A DNA stretch of 64,000 bases. Origin: Bacteroidota bacterium. GTDB lineage: Bacteria; Bacteroidota; Bacteroidia; Flavobacteriales_D; Crocinitomicaceae. Below the pieces are notes generated by a model that saw only the letters and a list, made by a program, of their open reading frames with translations, was not told the origin of the DNA and did no database searches. The DNA lies in contig JAJRQK010000029.1 of the NCBI GenBank assembly GCA_024280295.1, positions 1 to 64,000 on the forward strand. Reading direction: 5' to 3'. Below, in pieces: positions 18,758 to 27,395 of this stretch (within the stretch, counting starts at the first letter, position 1; the number at the start of each line of letters is the position of its first letter). Both the position numbers and the translations under genes were made by a program.

Positions 18758-19615
18758 CTAGAAGTAGAAAGACATTCTTAATGTACCAGTTGGTCCGAAC
18801 ATTCCTGAGTTATCAGTACCCAAAACAAATGCTGATCCTTTAGCTACTGTTAAGTTAGTTGCATCTTCAAGTGCATCACCTGCAGCGTTAACTTGTTTAG
18901 TTACGTTAGATTCTTCTCCTGTAGTTGTAAGACCAAGTCCCCATCCGAACTCACCACCTACTGCCAATTTTGGCAATACGAAGTATTCAGCTCCAATAAA
19001 TCCTCTCAATCCAAACATAACTCCACCTTTTCGCTCTGTGCTTAAGATATCAGTTGATCCATCAACAGCGTTATTTTGTGTTGGGATAACAGTGAAGCTG
19101 TGAGCATTAGCATAAGTGTAAGTCTCTTTAGCTCCTCCACCGAAACCGATTCCAACCTCAGCTCCATAGAATCCTTGAAGACGAGTAGAACCTTTACGCC
19201 ATTCCATACCACCCATAAGCATGATTTGGTTTGTTGTAGTTTTCTTCTCATCAATAACTAGTGCACCACTTGCAACTGCAAGTCCTGTTGCTGCATCTAA
19301 TTCTGCAGTGTAAGCTCTCTCAGTTGTAGAACTCATACCGATGTTGATACCTCCTCTGTAAGCCATATCGCTTGCAGTGAAATACTTACCTGTAATTGTG
19401 TTGTTACCATTCAAGAACGCCCATGATCCGCCTGCTGGTGTACCAATAGAACCGAAGAGTCCTTGAACATAATTTAATAACGGTGTAGCATCAATAGAAA
19501 CTGACCAGTCTCCTGATTCTGGTAAGTAAGACTCACCTTTCTTTGATGTAAGGTCTTGAGCAAATGTTGCTGATGTTCCAATAAGAACTGCAACTGCTAA
19601 AATTGACTTTTTCAT
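18758..19615 (-). CDS. Outer membrane beta-barrel protein
   Basis: 285 residues with a signal peptide (MKKSILAVAVLIGTSATFAQ) and a Gly/Thr-rich body of amphipathic strands ending in RMSFYF, a C-terminal aromatic BAM signal. Codon usage looks more regular than in neighbours and a strong terminator follows, which fits a well-expressed structural porin or OmpW/OmpA-barrel-like protein, but I recognise no specific family. A monocistronic unit between porQ and cmk. Confidence 0.8.
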   Translation of the reverse strand: MKKSILAVAVLIGTSATFAQDLTSKKGESYLPESGDWSVSIDATPLLNYVQGLFGSIGTPAGGSWAFLNGNNTITGKYFTASDMAYRGGINIGMSSTTERAYTAELDAATGLAVASGALVIDEKKTTTNQIMLMGGMEWRKGSTRLQGFYGAEVGIGFGGGAKETYTYANAHSFTVIPTQNNAVDGSTDILSTERKGGVMFGLRGFIGAEYFVLPKLAVGGEFGWGLGLTTTGEESNVTKQVNAAGDALEDATNLTVAKGSAFVLGTDNSGMFGPTGTLRMSFYF

Positions 19616-19738
19616 AAAAATATAAATTGTTTGGTTTGTGCTAATGTACTCATCTTTTCGAGAAAGGTTTCAAAAAAAAGTAAACATAGCTTCGTTCATA
19701 AGATGTGGGGTTCTCGGAATCTAAGGCATTCACTGGGC

Positions 19739-20779
19739 TTAACGCCTCCAGTTGGATAGATTTGAGCTAAGTGTTAAAATGTTGTTAAAGCCTGCTTGAG
19801 AATAAATTACAAAGCCATAATCCAACTTAAATTTACTAAAATGCAAACCTAATCCAAAGGACAAGCCCGCAGCTCCTGGTCGTGCAGCTAGTCCTAACTC
19901 TTTTCTTCGGTGATAATCGAAGGCCATTCGAAAATGTACAACATTTGTAAAATCCATTTCTAATTGATAGGTGAGATGTTGACCAACTTTCTCAAAAAAA
20001 CCTGCCTTAGGAACTGGGATTGTATCACCGCTTAATGGATCAATTGTTGGTTTGAGGTTTGGATCGAGATAAGTTATATCCCAATTGTTTAAGTGATGGG
20101 CAAGAAGTGTCAATCGAAATGGAGCATGTTTTAATTTGTAAGCTCCTGCTAACTGGAATTCTACGGGTAATGCCGAACGATTATTCGATGTGTGAGATTT
20201 GAATTGGTAGCCGAAATTTTTCACGTTGGCTGTAACAACGATTCCTTTTTCTTCATTTTTGAATGTTCCTGCCAAGTCGATGCTTCCTCCAAATGCAGTA
20301 TATGTCTCAAGTTGAGAATAAATGATGTTCGCCTTAACTCCAACAGATATTCTGGGGTTTATTGCTTTACCGTAGCCTACTCCTCCAATCATTTCTACAG
20401 GACTAAAAGTTCCTTCACTTGTCCCGTTGATGGAGGTTCTGTCAAATTTACCATAGCTGACATATTTAATATAACCGACCATTGATCCATTCTCAGGATT
20501 CTTTAATCCAAATCCGTAATTGAACATACCATAGTTTACTCCTCCTGCTTGTAAAGACTGGTTGACACTAATTCCTTTGTTCATTTTGGAGTTTATCATT
20601 GATGGATTTAGAACTCCAAGATTGATGTCATCTCCATACCCAGTAAGAAAATCGCCTCCTAAACTTGCATTGTGAGCATTATACATTAAATTTAAGAAAG
20701 GAAATGCATTCTCACCTCCAGTTTGAGCGTTAATAGCCGTACTCAGAATAGTAGATGCAAGAAGAAGTTTAATTTTCAT
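19739..20779 (-). CDS. porQ: Type IX secretion system protein PorQ
   Basis: The start is placed at the ATG ending at 20779, giving a signal peptide (MKIKLLLASTILSTAINAQ); an in-frame upstream ATG would mask it. The mature N-terminus GGENAFPFLNLMYNAHNASLGG matches the PorQ family opening, followed by a barrel of FadL/PorV-like type ending near WRR. In Porphyromonas and Flavobacterium, PorQ interacts with PorZ or affects T9SS cargo release. Nearby cmk is consistent with the family's usual surroundings as I recall them. It shares the strand with the upstream phosphodiesterase (57-nt gap). Confidence 0.82.
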   Translation of the reverse strand: MKIKLLLASTILSTAINAQTGGENAFPFLNLMYNAHNASLGGDFLTGYGDDINLGVLNPSMINSKMNKGISVNQSLQAGGVNYGMFNYGFGLKNPENGSMVGYIKYVSYGKFDRTSINGTSEGTFSPVEMIGGVGYGKAINPRISVGVKANIIYSQLETYTAFGGSIDLAGTFKNEEKGIVVTANVKNFGYQFKSHTSNNRSALPVEFQLAGAYKLKHAPFRLTLLAHHLNNWDITYLDPNLKPTIDPLSGDTIPVPKAGFFEKVGQHLTYQLEMDFTNVVHFRMAFDYHRRKELGLAARPGAAGLSFGLGLHFSKFKLDYGFVIYSQAGFNNILTLSSNLSNWRR

Positions 20780-20836
20780 AATGCTGTAACGGAAAGTAAA
20801 GTGAAAAATTTTAATCACAATGTATAATTAACAAAT

Positions 20837-21334
20837 TCATGCGCGATTGCCCAATTCTATGACCTCTAAATCGTGTAATCGATCACCTGTAACTGAAAAC
20901 CGTAGTAACGTCTTTACTTGATGAAAACCTTTGTATCCACATGCTCCGGGATTCATCCATAGCATTTTATATTGGGGGTCTTGCTTAACAAGAAGAATGT
21001 GCGAGTGACCACAAATAAATACTTTTGGAATACCATTTTGAAGTTCCTTATATGCTGGTTTACTATACTTACCCGGCTTCCCTCCAATATGCGTCATTAG
21101 AATTTCCGCATCCTCACATTTAAAACGTAAAAATTCCGGGAATTCAAGTCGCACCTTGGCATCATCAATATTACCATATACACCACGTAGAGGTTTAAAT
21201 TTTCGGAGTTTATCTATCACAGATACATCGCCAACATCACCAGCATGCCATATTTCATCAACATCCTTGAAGTAATTATATATTTTGGGATCGATATACC
21301 CATGGGTGTCAGACATCAGTCCAATGCGCATCAT
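20837..21334 (-). CDS. YfcE/MJ0936-type metallophosphodiesterase
   Basis: 165 residues with all calcineurin-like metal motifs: SDTHG (D-x-H), WHAGDVGD (GD-x-x-D), VYGNID (GN), and GHSH near residues 112-115. Small enzymes of this type hydrolyse phosphodiesters such as bis-pNPP; the physiological substrate is unknown. The ATG overlaps the lycopene cyclase stop by 4 nt, so it is translationally coupled to a carotenoid gene, an unexpected pairing. The fold assignment is secure, the role is not. Confidence 0.88.
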   Translation of the reverse strand: MMRIGLMSDTHGYIDPKIYNYFKDVDEIWHAGDVGDVSVIDKLRKFKPLRGVYGNIDDAKVRLEFPEFLRFKCEDAEILMTHIGGKPGKYSKPAYKELQNGIPKVFICGHSHILLVKQDPQYKMLWMNPGACGYKGFHQVKTLLRFSVTGDRLHDLEVIELGNRA

Positions 21335-22011
21335 TTCAATCTCATTTTTTGAATAATTTCAAATGTAACTATACTTGCTACAATCAATGAGAATCCATCG
21401 AGAATTTCTTCTAATGGAAGAGTTCCAATTTGAATTGAATGTTGTTGGCTTTCGTCATGCCAAATTGGAAATGAACTTCCTAATTCACCGATTAAAATCA
21501 ACCTAGTTATTATATATGGCAGAATGCATAAAATAATTGTAATTCCGATTTTGTTCAAATTCCCGAATATCCCCCAAGCTATTATTGATGCAGTTGTTAA
21601 ACAGAGAACAGTTATAGTGTAATAACCGGATGTGTCAGTGCATACAATATAAAGCATGAAAAGAGCTATAATAATCCGAATTGAATGATTGAGTATTTTA
21701 AAACCCCTCTGTTTATACCATAACTTAGAGAGTTCATAAATGAAAATTACAAAGAATGAAAATGAGAAGTAGAATAAAATTTCTTCAATTGGAATACTAA
21801 ATATGAACAGGCCTAGTGTGAAATCTTGGTTGACCCCAATTATGCCATAGTGGGTGAGGAATACACTCATTGTGCAAGTGATTGCAACGATTATTGATGA
21901 AGCGATCATTGCTGGTTTCCATATTTTGATAAATCGAATTCGCTTACCAAAGCTTAATCCCATGACAACAATCAACAATAAAATTCCTTGAAATAAATAC
22001 AGATAACTCAC
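21331..22011 (-). CDS. Lycopene cyclase (fused CrtYcd type)
   Basis: 226 residues with about six or seven transmembrane helices in two tandem halves. Each half carries the diagnostic acidic motif: IPIEEILFYFSF (about 72-84) and LPLEEILDGFSL (about 196-208). These match the P-(I/V/L)-E-(E/D) signatures of the heterodimeric and fused CrtYc/CrtYd cyclases found in Bacteroidota. It converts lycopene ends to beta-ionone rings in the inner membrane. The gene follows idi by 10 nt. The second motif reads EEILDG instead of the more usual ED-x-x-YG. Confidence 0.85.
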   Translation of the reverse strand: MSYLYLFQGILLLIVVMGLSFGKRIRFIKIWKPAMIASSIIVAITCTMSVFLTHYGIIGVNQDFTLGLFIFSIPIEEILFYFSFSFFVIFIYELSKLWYKQRGFKILNHSIRIIIALFMLYIVCTDTSGYYTITVLCLTTASIIAWGIFGNLNKIGITIILCILPYIITRLILIGELGSSFPIWHDESQQHSIQIGTLPLEEILDGFSLIVASIVTFEIIQKMRLK

Positions 22012-22021
22012 GAGATGAAAA

Positions 22022-22534
22022 TTAATGAATTAACTCGTTCTTTACACGGTCAAAAATAATTTTAAACCAGATAGTGTAATTACTCGGATTTGATTTTATA
22101 TCGATTTCTAAATCTGAGATTGGCATATATTTCCAATCCTCCACCTCTAAACTATTTGGTGAAGGCACACCAGAATAAGATCCAATGATCACATGGTCCA
22201 GTTCATGTTCAATAAGATTGTTGTCTAGTTCAGCTTGATAGATGAACGAAAACAAACTTTTAAGTTCTGTGGTAAATCCCATTTCCTCGTGAAGTCTTCT
22301 GGTGCCAGCTTCAAGTATAGTTTCGTCAAGTCGAGGATGGCTGCAACACGTATTTGTCCAAAGTCCACCAGAATGATACTTCGAAGATGCACGCTTTTGA
22401 AGCAACAGCTCTTGATTCTCACTAAAAAGGAAAATCGAAAATGCACGGTGCAGTAATCCCTTTTTATGGGCTTCCATTTTTTCCATTTCCCCTATAGGAT
22501 TATCTAGTTTATCAACGAGAATGACATTTTCCAT
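22022..22534 (-). CDS. idi: Isopentenyl-diphosphate delta-isomerase (type I)
   Basis: 170 residues of the Nudix-fold type I isomerase. CCSHPR contains the catalytic Cys and a metal His; RRLHEEMGF is the Nudix-like helix with metal glutamates; IEHELDHV supplies the second catalytic Glu. It interconverts IPP and DMAPP, feeding isoprenoid and carotenoid synthesis, and heads the idi-lycopene cyclase unit. It is divergent from meaB with 41 nt between starts; minus-strand CATTTTTG at 22555-22562 is a near -7 box. Confidence 0.95.
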   Translation of the reverse strand: MENVILVDKLDNPIGEMEKMEAHKKGLLHRAFSIFLFSENQELLLQKRASSKYHSGGLWTNTCCSHPRLDETILEAGTRRLHEEMGFTTELKSLFSFIYQAELDNNLIEHELDHVIIGSYSGVPSPNSLEVEDWKYMPISDLEIDIKSNPSNYTIWFKIIFDRVKNELIH

Positions 22535-22575
22535 TGTTTAAATGATGGGTTCCATACAAAAATGGGAAAGAAATA

Positions 22576-23673
22576 ATGAATTATGGCTATTCGCTTAATA
22601 CAATTACCTTTGAGATGTATTCCTTCTATATGAAAGAAAAAAAAATCGAAAATTGGATTAAGAAGAAAAGGGACCGTCGCCTAAAAATGACCCCTCCTGA
22701 AATATATGAGGGAATTATTGCGGGTAATTTAACTGCCCTCAGTTCTGGGATAACACTTGTAGAGAGTCAACATTCTGATCATCGACAACTAGCAAATGAA
22801 TTGATAAAGCTTTGTTTGCCTCATTCTGGGAATTCTATTAGAGTTGGGATTACGGGCGTTCCTGGAGTTGGTAAGAGTACATTTATCGAAGCGTTTGGTA
22901 AGGAACTTTCTGATCATGGTGAAAAGATTGCTGTTCTTGCTATTGATCCATCTAGTGGTGTTTCGGGGGGGAGTATTCTTGGCGACAAAACTCGTATGAA
23001 TAAACTTTCAGTTAACAAAAATGTATTCATTCGTCCGTCTGCTGCTGGTTCAACATTAGGAGGAGTTGCAAGAGCGACGCGTGAAAGTATTCTGCTTTGT
23101 GAGGCTGCTGGGTTCACTTATATTCTTGTAGAAACTGTTGGTGTTGGTCAATCCGAAACGATGGTGAAGTCAATGGTTGATTTTTTTCTGTTATTGATGC
23201 TTTCTGGAGCGGGAGATGAACTTCAGGGAATTAAGAAAGGAATTATGGAAATGGCAGATGCGCTATTAATTACCAAAGCCGATGGAGATAATATCTTGAA
23301 ATCGAAGAGCGCAGCTCGTGAGTATAAAAACGCACTTCACTTATTTCCTGCAAATTCAAATAATTGGATTCCAAAGGTGTACACGTGTAGTGCAATGACA
23401 GGTAATAATATCGATAAAACTGTTAATCTAATTACTTCCTATAAAAATCATGTCACACTAAATGGCAGTTTTAATCAAAACAGACATGAACAGGACAAAC
23501 AATGGTTAAATGAAACGATCAAAGAACTCATATTGAATGATTTCTATTCTGATGTTGAACTTCAAACTGAAGTATCAAGAATTGAACAAATTGTACTCGA
23601 AGGGAAACTAACTTCCTTTCAAGGTGCTGAAAAAATACACAGATTATACTTAAATAAAAATGGGAAGATATAA
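22576..23673 (+). CDS. meaB: Methylmalonyl-CoA mutase-associated GTPase MeaB
   Basis: 365 residues of the MeaB/ArgK G3E-type GTPase family. Walker A is GVPGVGKS (94-101, K100); the switch and base-binding motifs include IDPSSGVSGGSILGDKTRM, ETVGVGQSE and TKADGDN (NKxD equivalent). It protects and loads adenosylcobalamin-dependent methylmalonyl-CoA mutase. The mutase genes are not in this window, so the chaperone is unlinked. The first 35-40 residues are not typical of the family; a start at the internal Met18-19 or Met38 is possible. The 3' end overlaps the next gene by 14 nt. Confidence 0.93.
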   Translation: MNYGYSLNTITFEMYSFYMKEKKIENWIKKKRDRRLKMTPPEIYEGIIAGNLTALSSGITLVESQHSDHRQLANELIKLCLPHSGNSIRVGITGVPGVGKSTFIEAFGKELSDHGEKIAVLAIDPSSGVSGGSILGDKTRMNKLSVNKNVFIRPSAAGSTLGGVARATRESILLCEAAGFTYILVETVGVGQSETMVKSMVDFFLLLMLSGAGDELQGIKKGIMEMADALLITKADGDNILKSKSAAREYKNALHLFPANSNNWIPKVYTCSAMTGNNIDKTVNLITSYKNHVTLNGSFNQNRHEQDKQWLNETIKELILNDFYSDVELQTEVSRIEQIVLEGKLTSFQGAEKIHRLYLNKNGKI

Positions 23674-23881
23674 GGTTGAAGCGTTTAAAATTGACGGAGA
23701 TTACATCGAATTAGTTCAGTTATTGAAGGCAACGGGAGTAGCCCAAACTGGGGGGCATGCTAAAATGATCGTTGCCGGTGGGGATGTATTTAGAAATGGG
23801 GAAGTTGAACTTAGAAAACGGGCAAAATTGATTGTTGGGGATCGTATCGAGGTCGGTGATAACGTGTTCAATCTTGAATAG
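23660..23881 (+). CDS. S4-domain RNA-binding protein (YbcJ-like)
   Basis: 73 residues forming one S4 domain: IELVQLLKATGVAQTGGHAK, then the basic VFRNGEVELRKRAKL and a short beta tail, matching the small YbcJ/RQC-like S4 proteins. Predicted to bind structured RNA, probably rRNA. It overlaps meaB by 14 nt in another frame, so it is coupled to it in expression without an obvious functional link. Confidence 0.85.
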   Translation: MGRYKVEAFKIDGDYIELVQLLKATGVAQTGGHAKMIVAGGDVFRNGEVELRKRAKLIVGDRIEVGDNVFNLE

Positions 23882-23940
23882 ATAGTGTGTCAACTTTATC
23901 ACTGGAAGATGTCAGTAAACCTATCGATGGACCGATTTTC

Positions 23941-24465
23941 TTAAAATAATTCTTGAAGCTCCTTTTTTAATATTTCTACCGCAATTTCAGATGGTAATTT
24001 GCCAACTTCACCAACAATCTCGAAAATTTTAGAGGATAAATCAAGTGCCATTGATGTTGGTTCCATCTGCTTGCCTGCTAAATGAATGATTTTAAGCGTT
24101 TCTTCTTTCGATTTTTTCACTAATTCCCATGCGGCTGGTGAGATAAATAATTGTTGAGCAATGTTGTGCTCGTATTCTTCGCGAATCGCGTCCAAAAGTT
24201 TTACTTGCATTGCCATAGCAGGTAATCCTGGGTTTTGATGACGCATCACTAAACTATTAGGATGAATTCGTTCCATAAGTAAAACCGATCGCTGGTATGC
24301 TTCGACACGTGATGGTAAGAAGAATTTTTGACGTTCGCGTTTCAATTCAATATGCGCTGCACGTAGTTCTTTCTCTCCAGATTTCTTCAAGAAGAAATAA
24401 GCCATTATTAACACAGCAGCTGCTGGAACGATGATTAGGACTACTTGTAAGATCAAATTTGTCAT
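23941..24465 (-). CDS. Conserved membrane-anchored protein of unknown function
   Basis: The start is set at the ATG ending at 24465 (MTNLILQVVLII) because a -7 box (24485-24492, minus) lies 19 nt upstream, inside the longer frame. This gives 174 residues: one N-terminal transmembrane helix (about 3-25), then a basic helix (KELRAAHIELKRERQKFFLP) and a largely helical cytosolic domain to the end. It looks like an uncharacterised family conserved in Bacteroidota. No catalytic motif is visible, and function is unknown. Confidence 0.75.
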   Translation of the reverse strand: MTNLILQVVLIIVPAAAVLIMAYFFLKKSGEKELRAAHIELKRERQKFFLPSRVEAYQRSVLLMERIHPNSLVMRHQNPGLPAMAMQVKLLDAIREEYEHNIAQQLFISPAAWELVKKSKEETLKIIHLAGKQMEPTSMALDLSSKIFEIVGEVGKLPSEIAVEILKKELQELF

Positions 24466-24484
24466 AGATATCAGTTGTTGGATA

Positions 24485-24492
24485 CAAATATA
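24485..24492 (-). promoter_or_regulatory. -7 box for the anchored protein gene
   Basis: The minus strand reads TATATTTG (perfect TAnnTTTG), 19 nt before the ATG at 24465. It decides the start codon in favour of the shorter form. Confidence 0.5.
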
Positions 24493-24579
24493 GAATTCTA
24501 TCTTGTTCAAAAGTAACATCAACAGTTGATTTTACTTCTATCGAAAACCTTATTTTAGCCCTAAATTGAATTGATTTAA

Positions 24580-26118
24580 ATGACAGCTGGATTAATAATT
24601 ACTGTTCTCGTAGTCTACTTTCTTATTCTAATTGGGATCTCCTATTTTACATCTCGAAAAGCGGATAATGATTCGTTTTTTACAGGAAATCGAAAATCTC
24701 CATGGTACATCGTTTCATTTGGTATGATCGGGGCTTCATTGAGTGGTGTCACCTTTATTTCGATTCCTGGATGGGTAGGAAATGATGCTAATCAGTTTAG
24801 TTACATGCAAGCTGTTTTTGGTTATTTGGTAGGTTATTTTATTGTTGCTTATGTCCTACTTCCCTTGTTTTATAGGATGAATGTCACTTCAATCTATGAA
24901 TATCTCAAGGATAGGTTTGGCTTCTGGAGTTATAAAACGGGTGCATTTTTCTTTATGATATCGAGAATCATTGGTGCATCTGTTCGACTATTATTAGTGG
25001 CAAATGTACTGCAATCAATCTTGTTTGATGAGTGGGGAATTCCATTCGAAGTTACAGTAGTGATCTCAATTCTTTTAATTTGGATTTATACGAGTCGCGG
25101 CGGTATTAAAACAATCGTTTGGACGGATACTCTGCAAACAGCCGTTATGTTAGCCTCGGTGTTTGTGACAGTTTGGTTTATCAGTGATGCACTGGAATTG
25201 CCTTCTGGAAAAGGACTTATTTCAGCCGTGAGTGAGTCAAAATATTCGCAGATTTTCTTCTTCGATGATTTTATGAGCAAAAACTATTTCTTAAAGCATT
25301 TCTTCGGAGGAATGTTCATCACAATTGGAATGACGGGACTCGATCAAGATATGATGCAGAAGAATCTAAGTTGTAAAAACATCAAGGAAGCGAAGAAAAA
25401 TATGATCAGCATGGCATTTGTTCTTGTAGCTGTAAATCTTGTCTTTTTAGTATTAGGGGCTTTGCTCTATATGTATGCAGAAGCAAAATTGCCCGAAGTT
25501 TCATCGGCTATTGCAGTAAAAGACTTGGGGGCTGACTTGTTATTTTCATCTGTTGTTCTGAGTGATGGCATAGGGCCCGTTATTGGTGTTCTATTTCTTC
25601 TAGGGTTGATTGCCGCGGCCTATTCCAGTGCTGATTCGGCATTAACATCTTTGACAACTTCCTTTTCCATTGACTTCTTGAGGTTGAAAGAGAAACGAAA
25701 GGCAGAACAAGAACGTACAAGAAGAATAGTTCACGTTGCTATGTCGATTGTTTTGATTTTAGTAGTTATCTTACTAGATCGAACTACTGACAGAACTGCA
25801 ATTGACCTTTTAATGACATTTGCTGGGTTTACATACGGACCGTTAATCGGAATGTTTTTCTTTGGAATCATCGTGAAACGTCATGTAAATGATATTCGAG
25901 TTCCACTAATATGTATCATTTCCATGATTGGCACGTTCTTTCTATGGTACTTTTCTTATGGTGGACCTGGAATCGAGGAAGGTCAATCTGGAGTTTTTGG
26001 AATGTATGCGATTGGGTATGAGTTGATACTTATGAATTCAATTATTACTTTTATTGGACTCATGGTTGTTTCGAATAAACAGGTTCCGCAAATTGAATTA
26101 GATCAAGTAAAAAAATGA
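24580..26118 (+). CDS. Sodium:solute symporter (SSS family)
   Basis: 512 residues with about 13 transmembrane helices in the LeuT-like SSS fold. Family marks are the N-terminal YFTSRKADNDSFFTGNRK segment, SLSGVTFISIPGWVG, RIIGASVRLL, YTSRGGIKTIVWTDTLQT and AAAYSSADSALTSLTTSFS (sodium-site serines near helix 8). The substrate cannot be deduced; related proteins carry sugars, proline, pantothenate or sialic acid. The stop overlaps the downstream GlmU-like gene by 4 nt, suggesting a sugar or sugar-derivative, but that is weak inference. Confidence 0.9.
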   Translation: MTAGLIITVLVVYFLILIGISYFTSRKADNDSFFTGNRKSPWYIVSFGMIGASLSGVTFISIPGWVGNDANQFSYMQAVFGYLVGYFIVAYVLLPLFYRMNVTSIYEYLKDRFGFWSYKTGAFFFMISRIIGASVRLLLVANVLQSILFDEWGIPFEVTVVISILLIWIYTSRGGIKTIVWTDTLQTAVMLASVFVTVWFISDALELPSGKGLISAVSESKYSQIFFFDDFMSKNYFLKHFFGGMFITIGMTGLDQDMMQKNLSCKNIKEAKKNMISMAFVLVAVNLVFLVLGALLYMYAEAKLPEVSSAIAVKDLGADLLFSSVVLSDGIGPVIGVLFLLGLIAAAYSSADSALTSLTTSFSIDFLRLKEKRKAEQERTRRIVHVAMSIVLILVVILLDRTTDRTAIDLLMTFAGFTYGPLIGMFFFGIIVKRHVNDIRVPLICIISMIGTFFLWYFSYGGPGIEEGQSGVFGMYAIGYELILMNSIITFIGLMVVSNKQVPQIELDQVKK

Positions 26119-27245
26119 AAATACGCTTACACGATAACGAAAAGCTAAAGGATTTTTATCCACTTACGATGACACGACCTGTTGGGAATCTTCGAATGGG
26201 GATTTTTACCAATGATGAGCGTTGGAAATTGTTGGCTCCAAAAGTTGACATTTCTTGGTCAAGTGAGTTAACATCCATTTCGAATAAGTTTATTGATGAT
26301 CGGTCGGGTATTCTCGTTAATGCCTGTGTTATTGCAACTAAAAATTTAGTGAAAACTGTGTTCGATCTTGCTCCAAATTCTCGCCTAATGTCTAGCGAAA
26401 CTTGGTTGGCAACAAATGGAACTGGAGAAATTACAGTTGAATATACAGCTGAAGAATTGGTCATTATTGAGCATCGTTGGCACTTATATCAAAAGAATGG
26501 AGTAGTGCTTGAGGCTGATTTTGATTTGATAAGTGATGGCCGAACTTCTCGACAATTATCTGCATCAAACACCATTATTGGAGATTCAACTAAAGTGTTT
26601 TTAGAGGAAGGAGCCAAAGTTGAAGCTGCAATTTTGAATACAACGAACGGACCGATTTATATTGGCAAGAATGCTGAAATAATGGAAGGTTCACTTGTTC
26701 GTGGACCTTTTGCAATGGGTGAAAACAGTGCACTTAAGTTAGGTGCCAAAATTTATGGACCCACGACTCTTGGACCACATTGTAAAGTAGGTGGGGAGGT
26801 AAATAACTCGATATTATTCGCTTATTCAAACAAAGGGCATGATGGCTTCCTTGGGAATTCACTCATTGGCGAATGGTGTAATATTGGAGCGGACACAAAT
26901 ACTTCGAATTTGAAAAATAACTACGGAATGGTGAAAAGCTACTCGTATGATTCAGAAAGACAAGAAGATACGCATACGCAATTCATGGGGTTAACAATGG
27001 GAGATCATGCAAAATGTGGTATCAATACCATGTTTAATACTGCTACTGTGGTTGGAGTCTCAAGTAACGTTTTCGGGGCTGAATTTCCACCTAAATTCAT
27101 TGATTCATTCCAATGGGGATCAGAAGGAGAGAAGTATGATTTCGATCGTGCATTGATCAGCGCAAATAATATGATGTCGCGTCGTGGATTAGCATTAACA
27201 GATGACGAAATTGCCATTTTAAGACAGATTGCTGACAAAGAATAA
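26115..27245 (+). CDS. GlmU-like sugar nucleotidyltransferase/acyltransferase
   Basis: 376 residues. The N-terminal part (1-150) is a divergent nucleotidyltransferase-like domain with FYPLTMTRPVGNLRMGI instead of the canonical LAAGxGTRM loop, so pyrophosphorylase activity is doubtful. The C-terminal half (about 150-345) is a left-handed beta-helix of hexapeptide repeats (IYIGKNAEIMEGSLVRGP and following; SILFAYSNKGHDGFLGNSLI), matching GlmU-family proteins of Bacteroidota. Translationally coupled to the symporter. The exact substrate is unknown. Confidence 0.82.
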   Translation: MKIRLHDNEKLKDFYPLTMTRPVGNLRMGIFTNDERWKLLAPKVDISWSSELTSISNKFIDDRSGILVNACVIATKNLVKTVFDLAPNSRLMSSETWLATNGTGEITVEYTAEELVIIEHRWHLYQKNGVVLEADFDLISDGRTSRQLSASNTIIGDSTKVFLEEGAKVEAAILNTTNGPIYIGKNAEIMEGSLVRGPFAMGENSALKLGAKIYGPTTLGPHCKVGGEVNNSILFAYSNKGHDGFLGNSLIGEWCNIGADTNTSNLKNNYGMVKSYSYDSERQEDTHTQFMGLTMGDHAKCGINTMFNTATVVGVSSNVFGAEFPPKFIDSFQWGSEGEKYDFDRALISANNMMSRRGLALTDDEIAILRQIADKE

Positions 27246-27395
27246 GACAAAATAGCAGTTATTTTTGACTGGCATAAGCTTTGAACAGCTATGTTTCAGA
27301 GGAAAATTAATGGAGAATAGATAAATCAGATGAAATTTCTGACACATTGACTGAATTAGACGCGATACTAAGTAGTCGTCAATTAGATAGATTTT

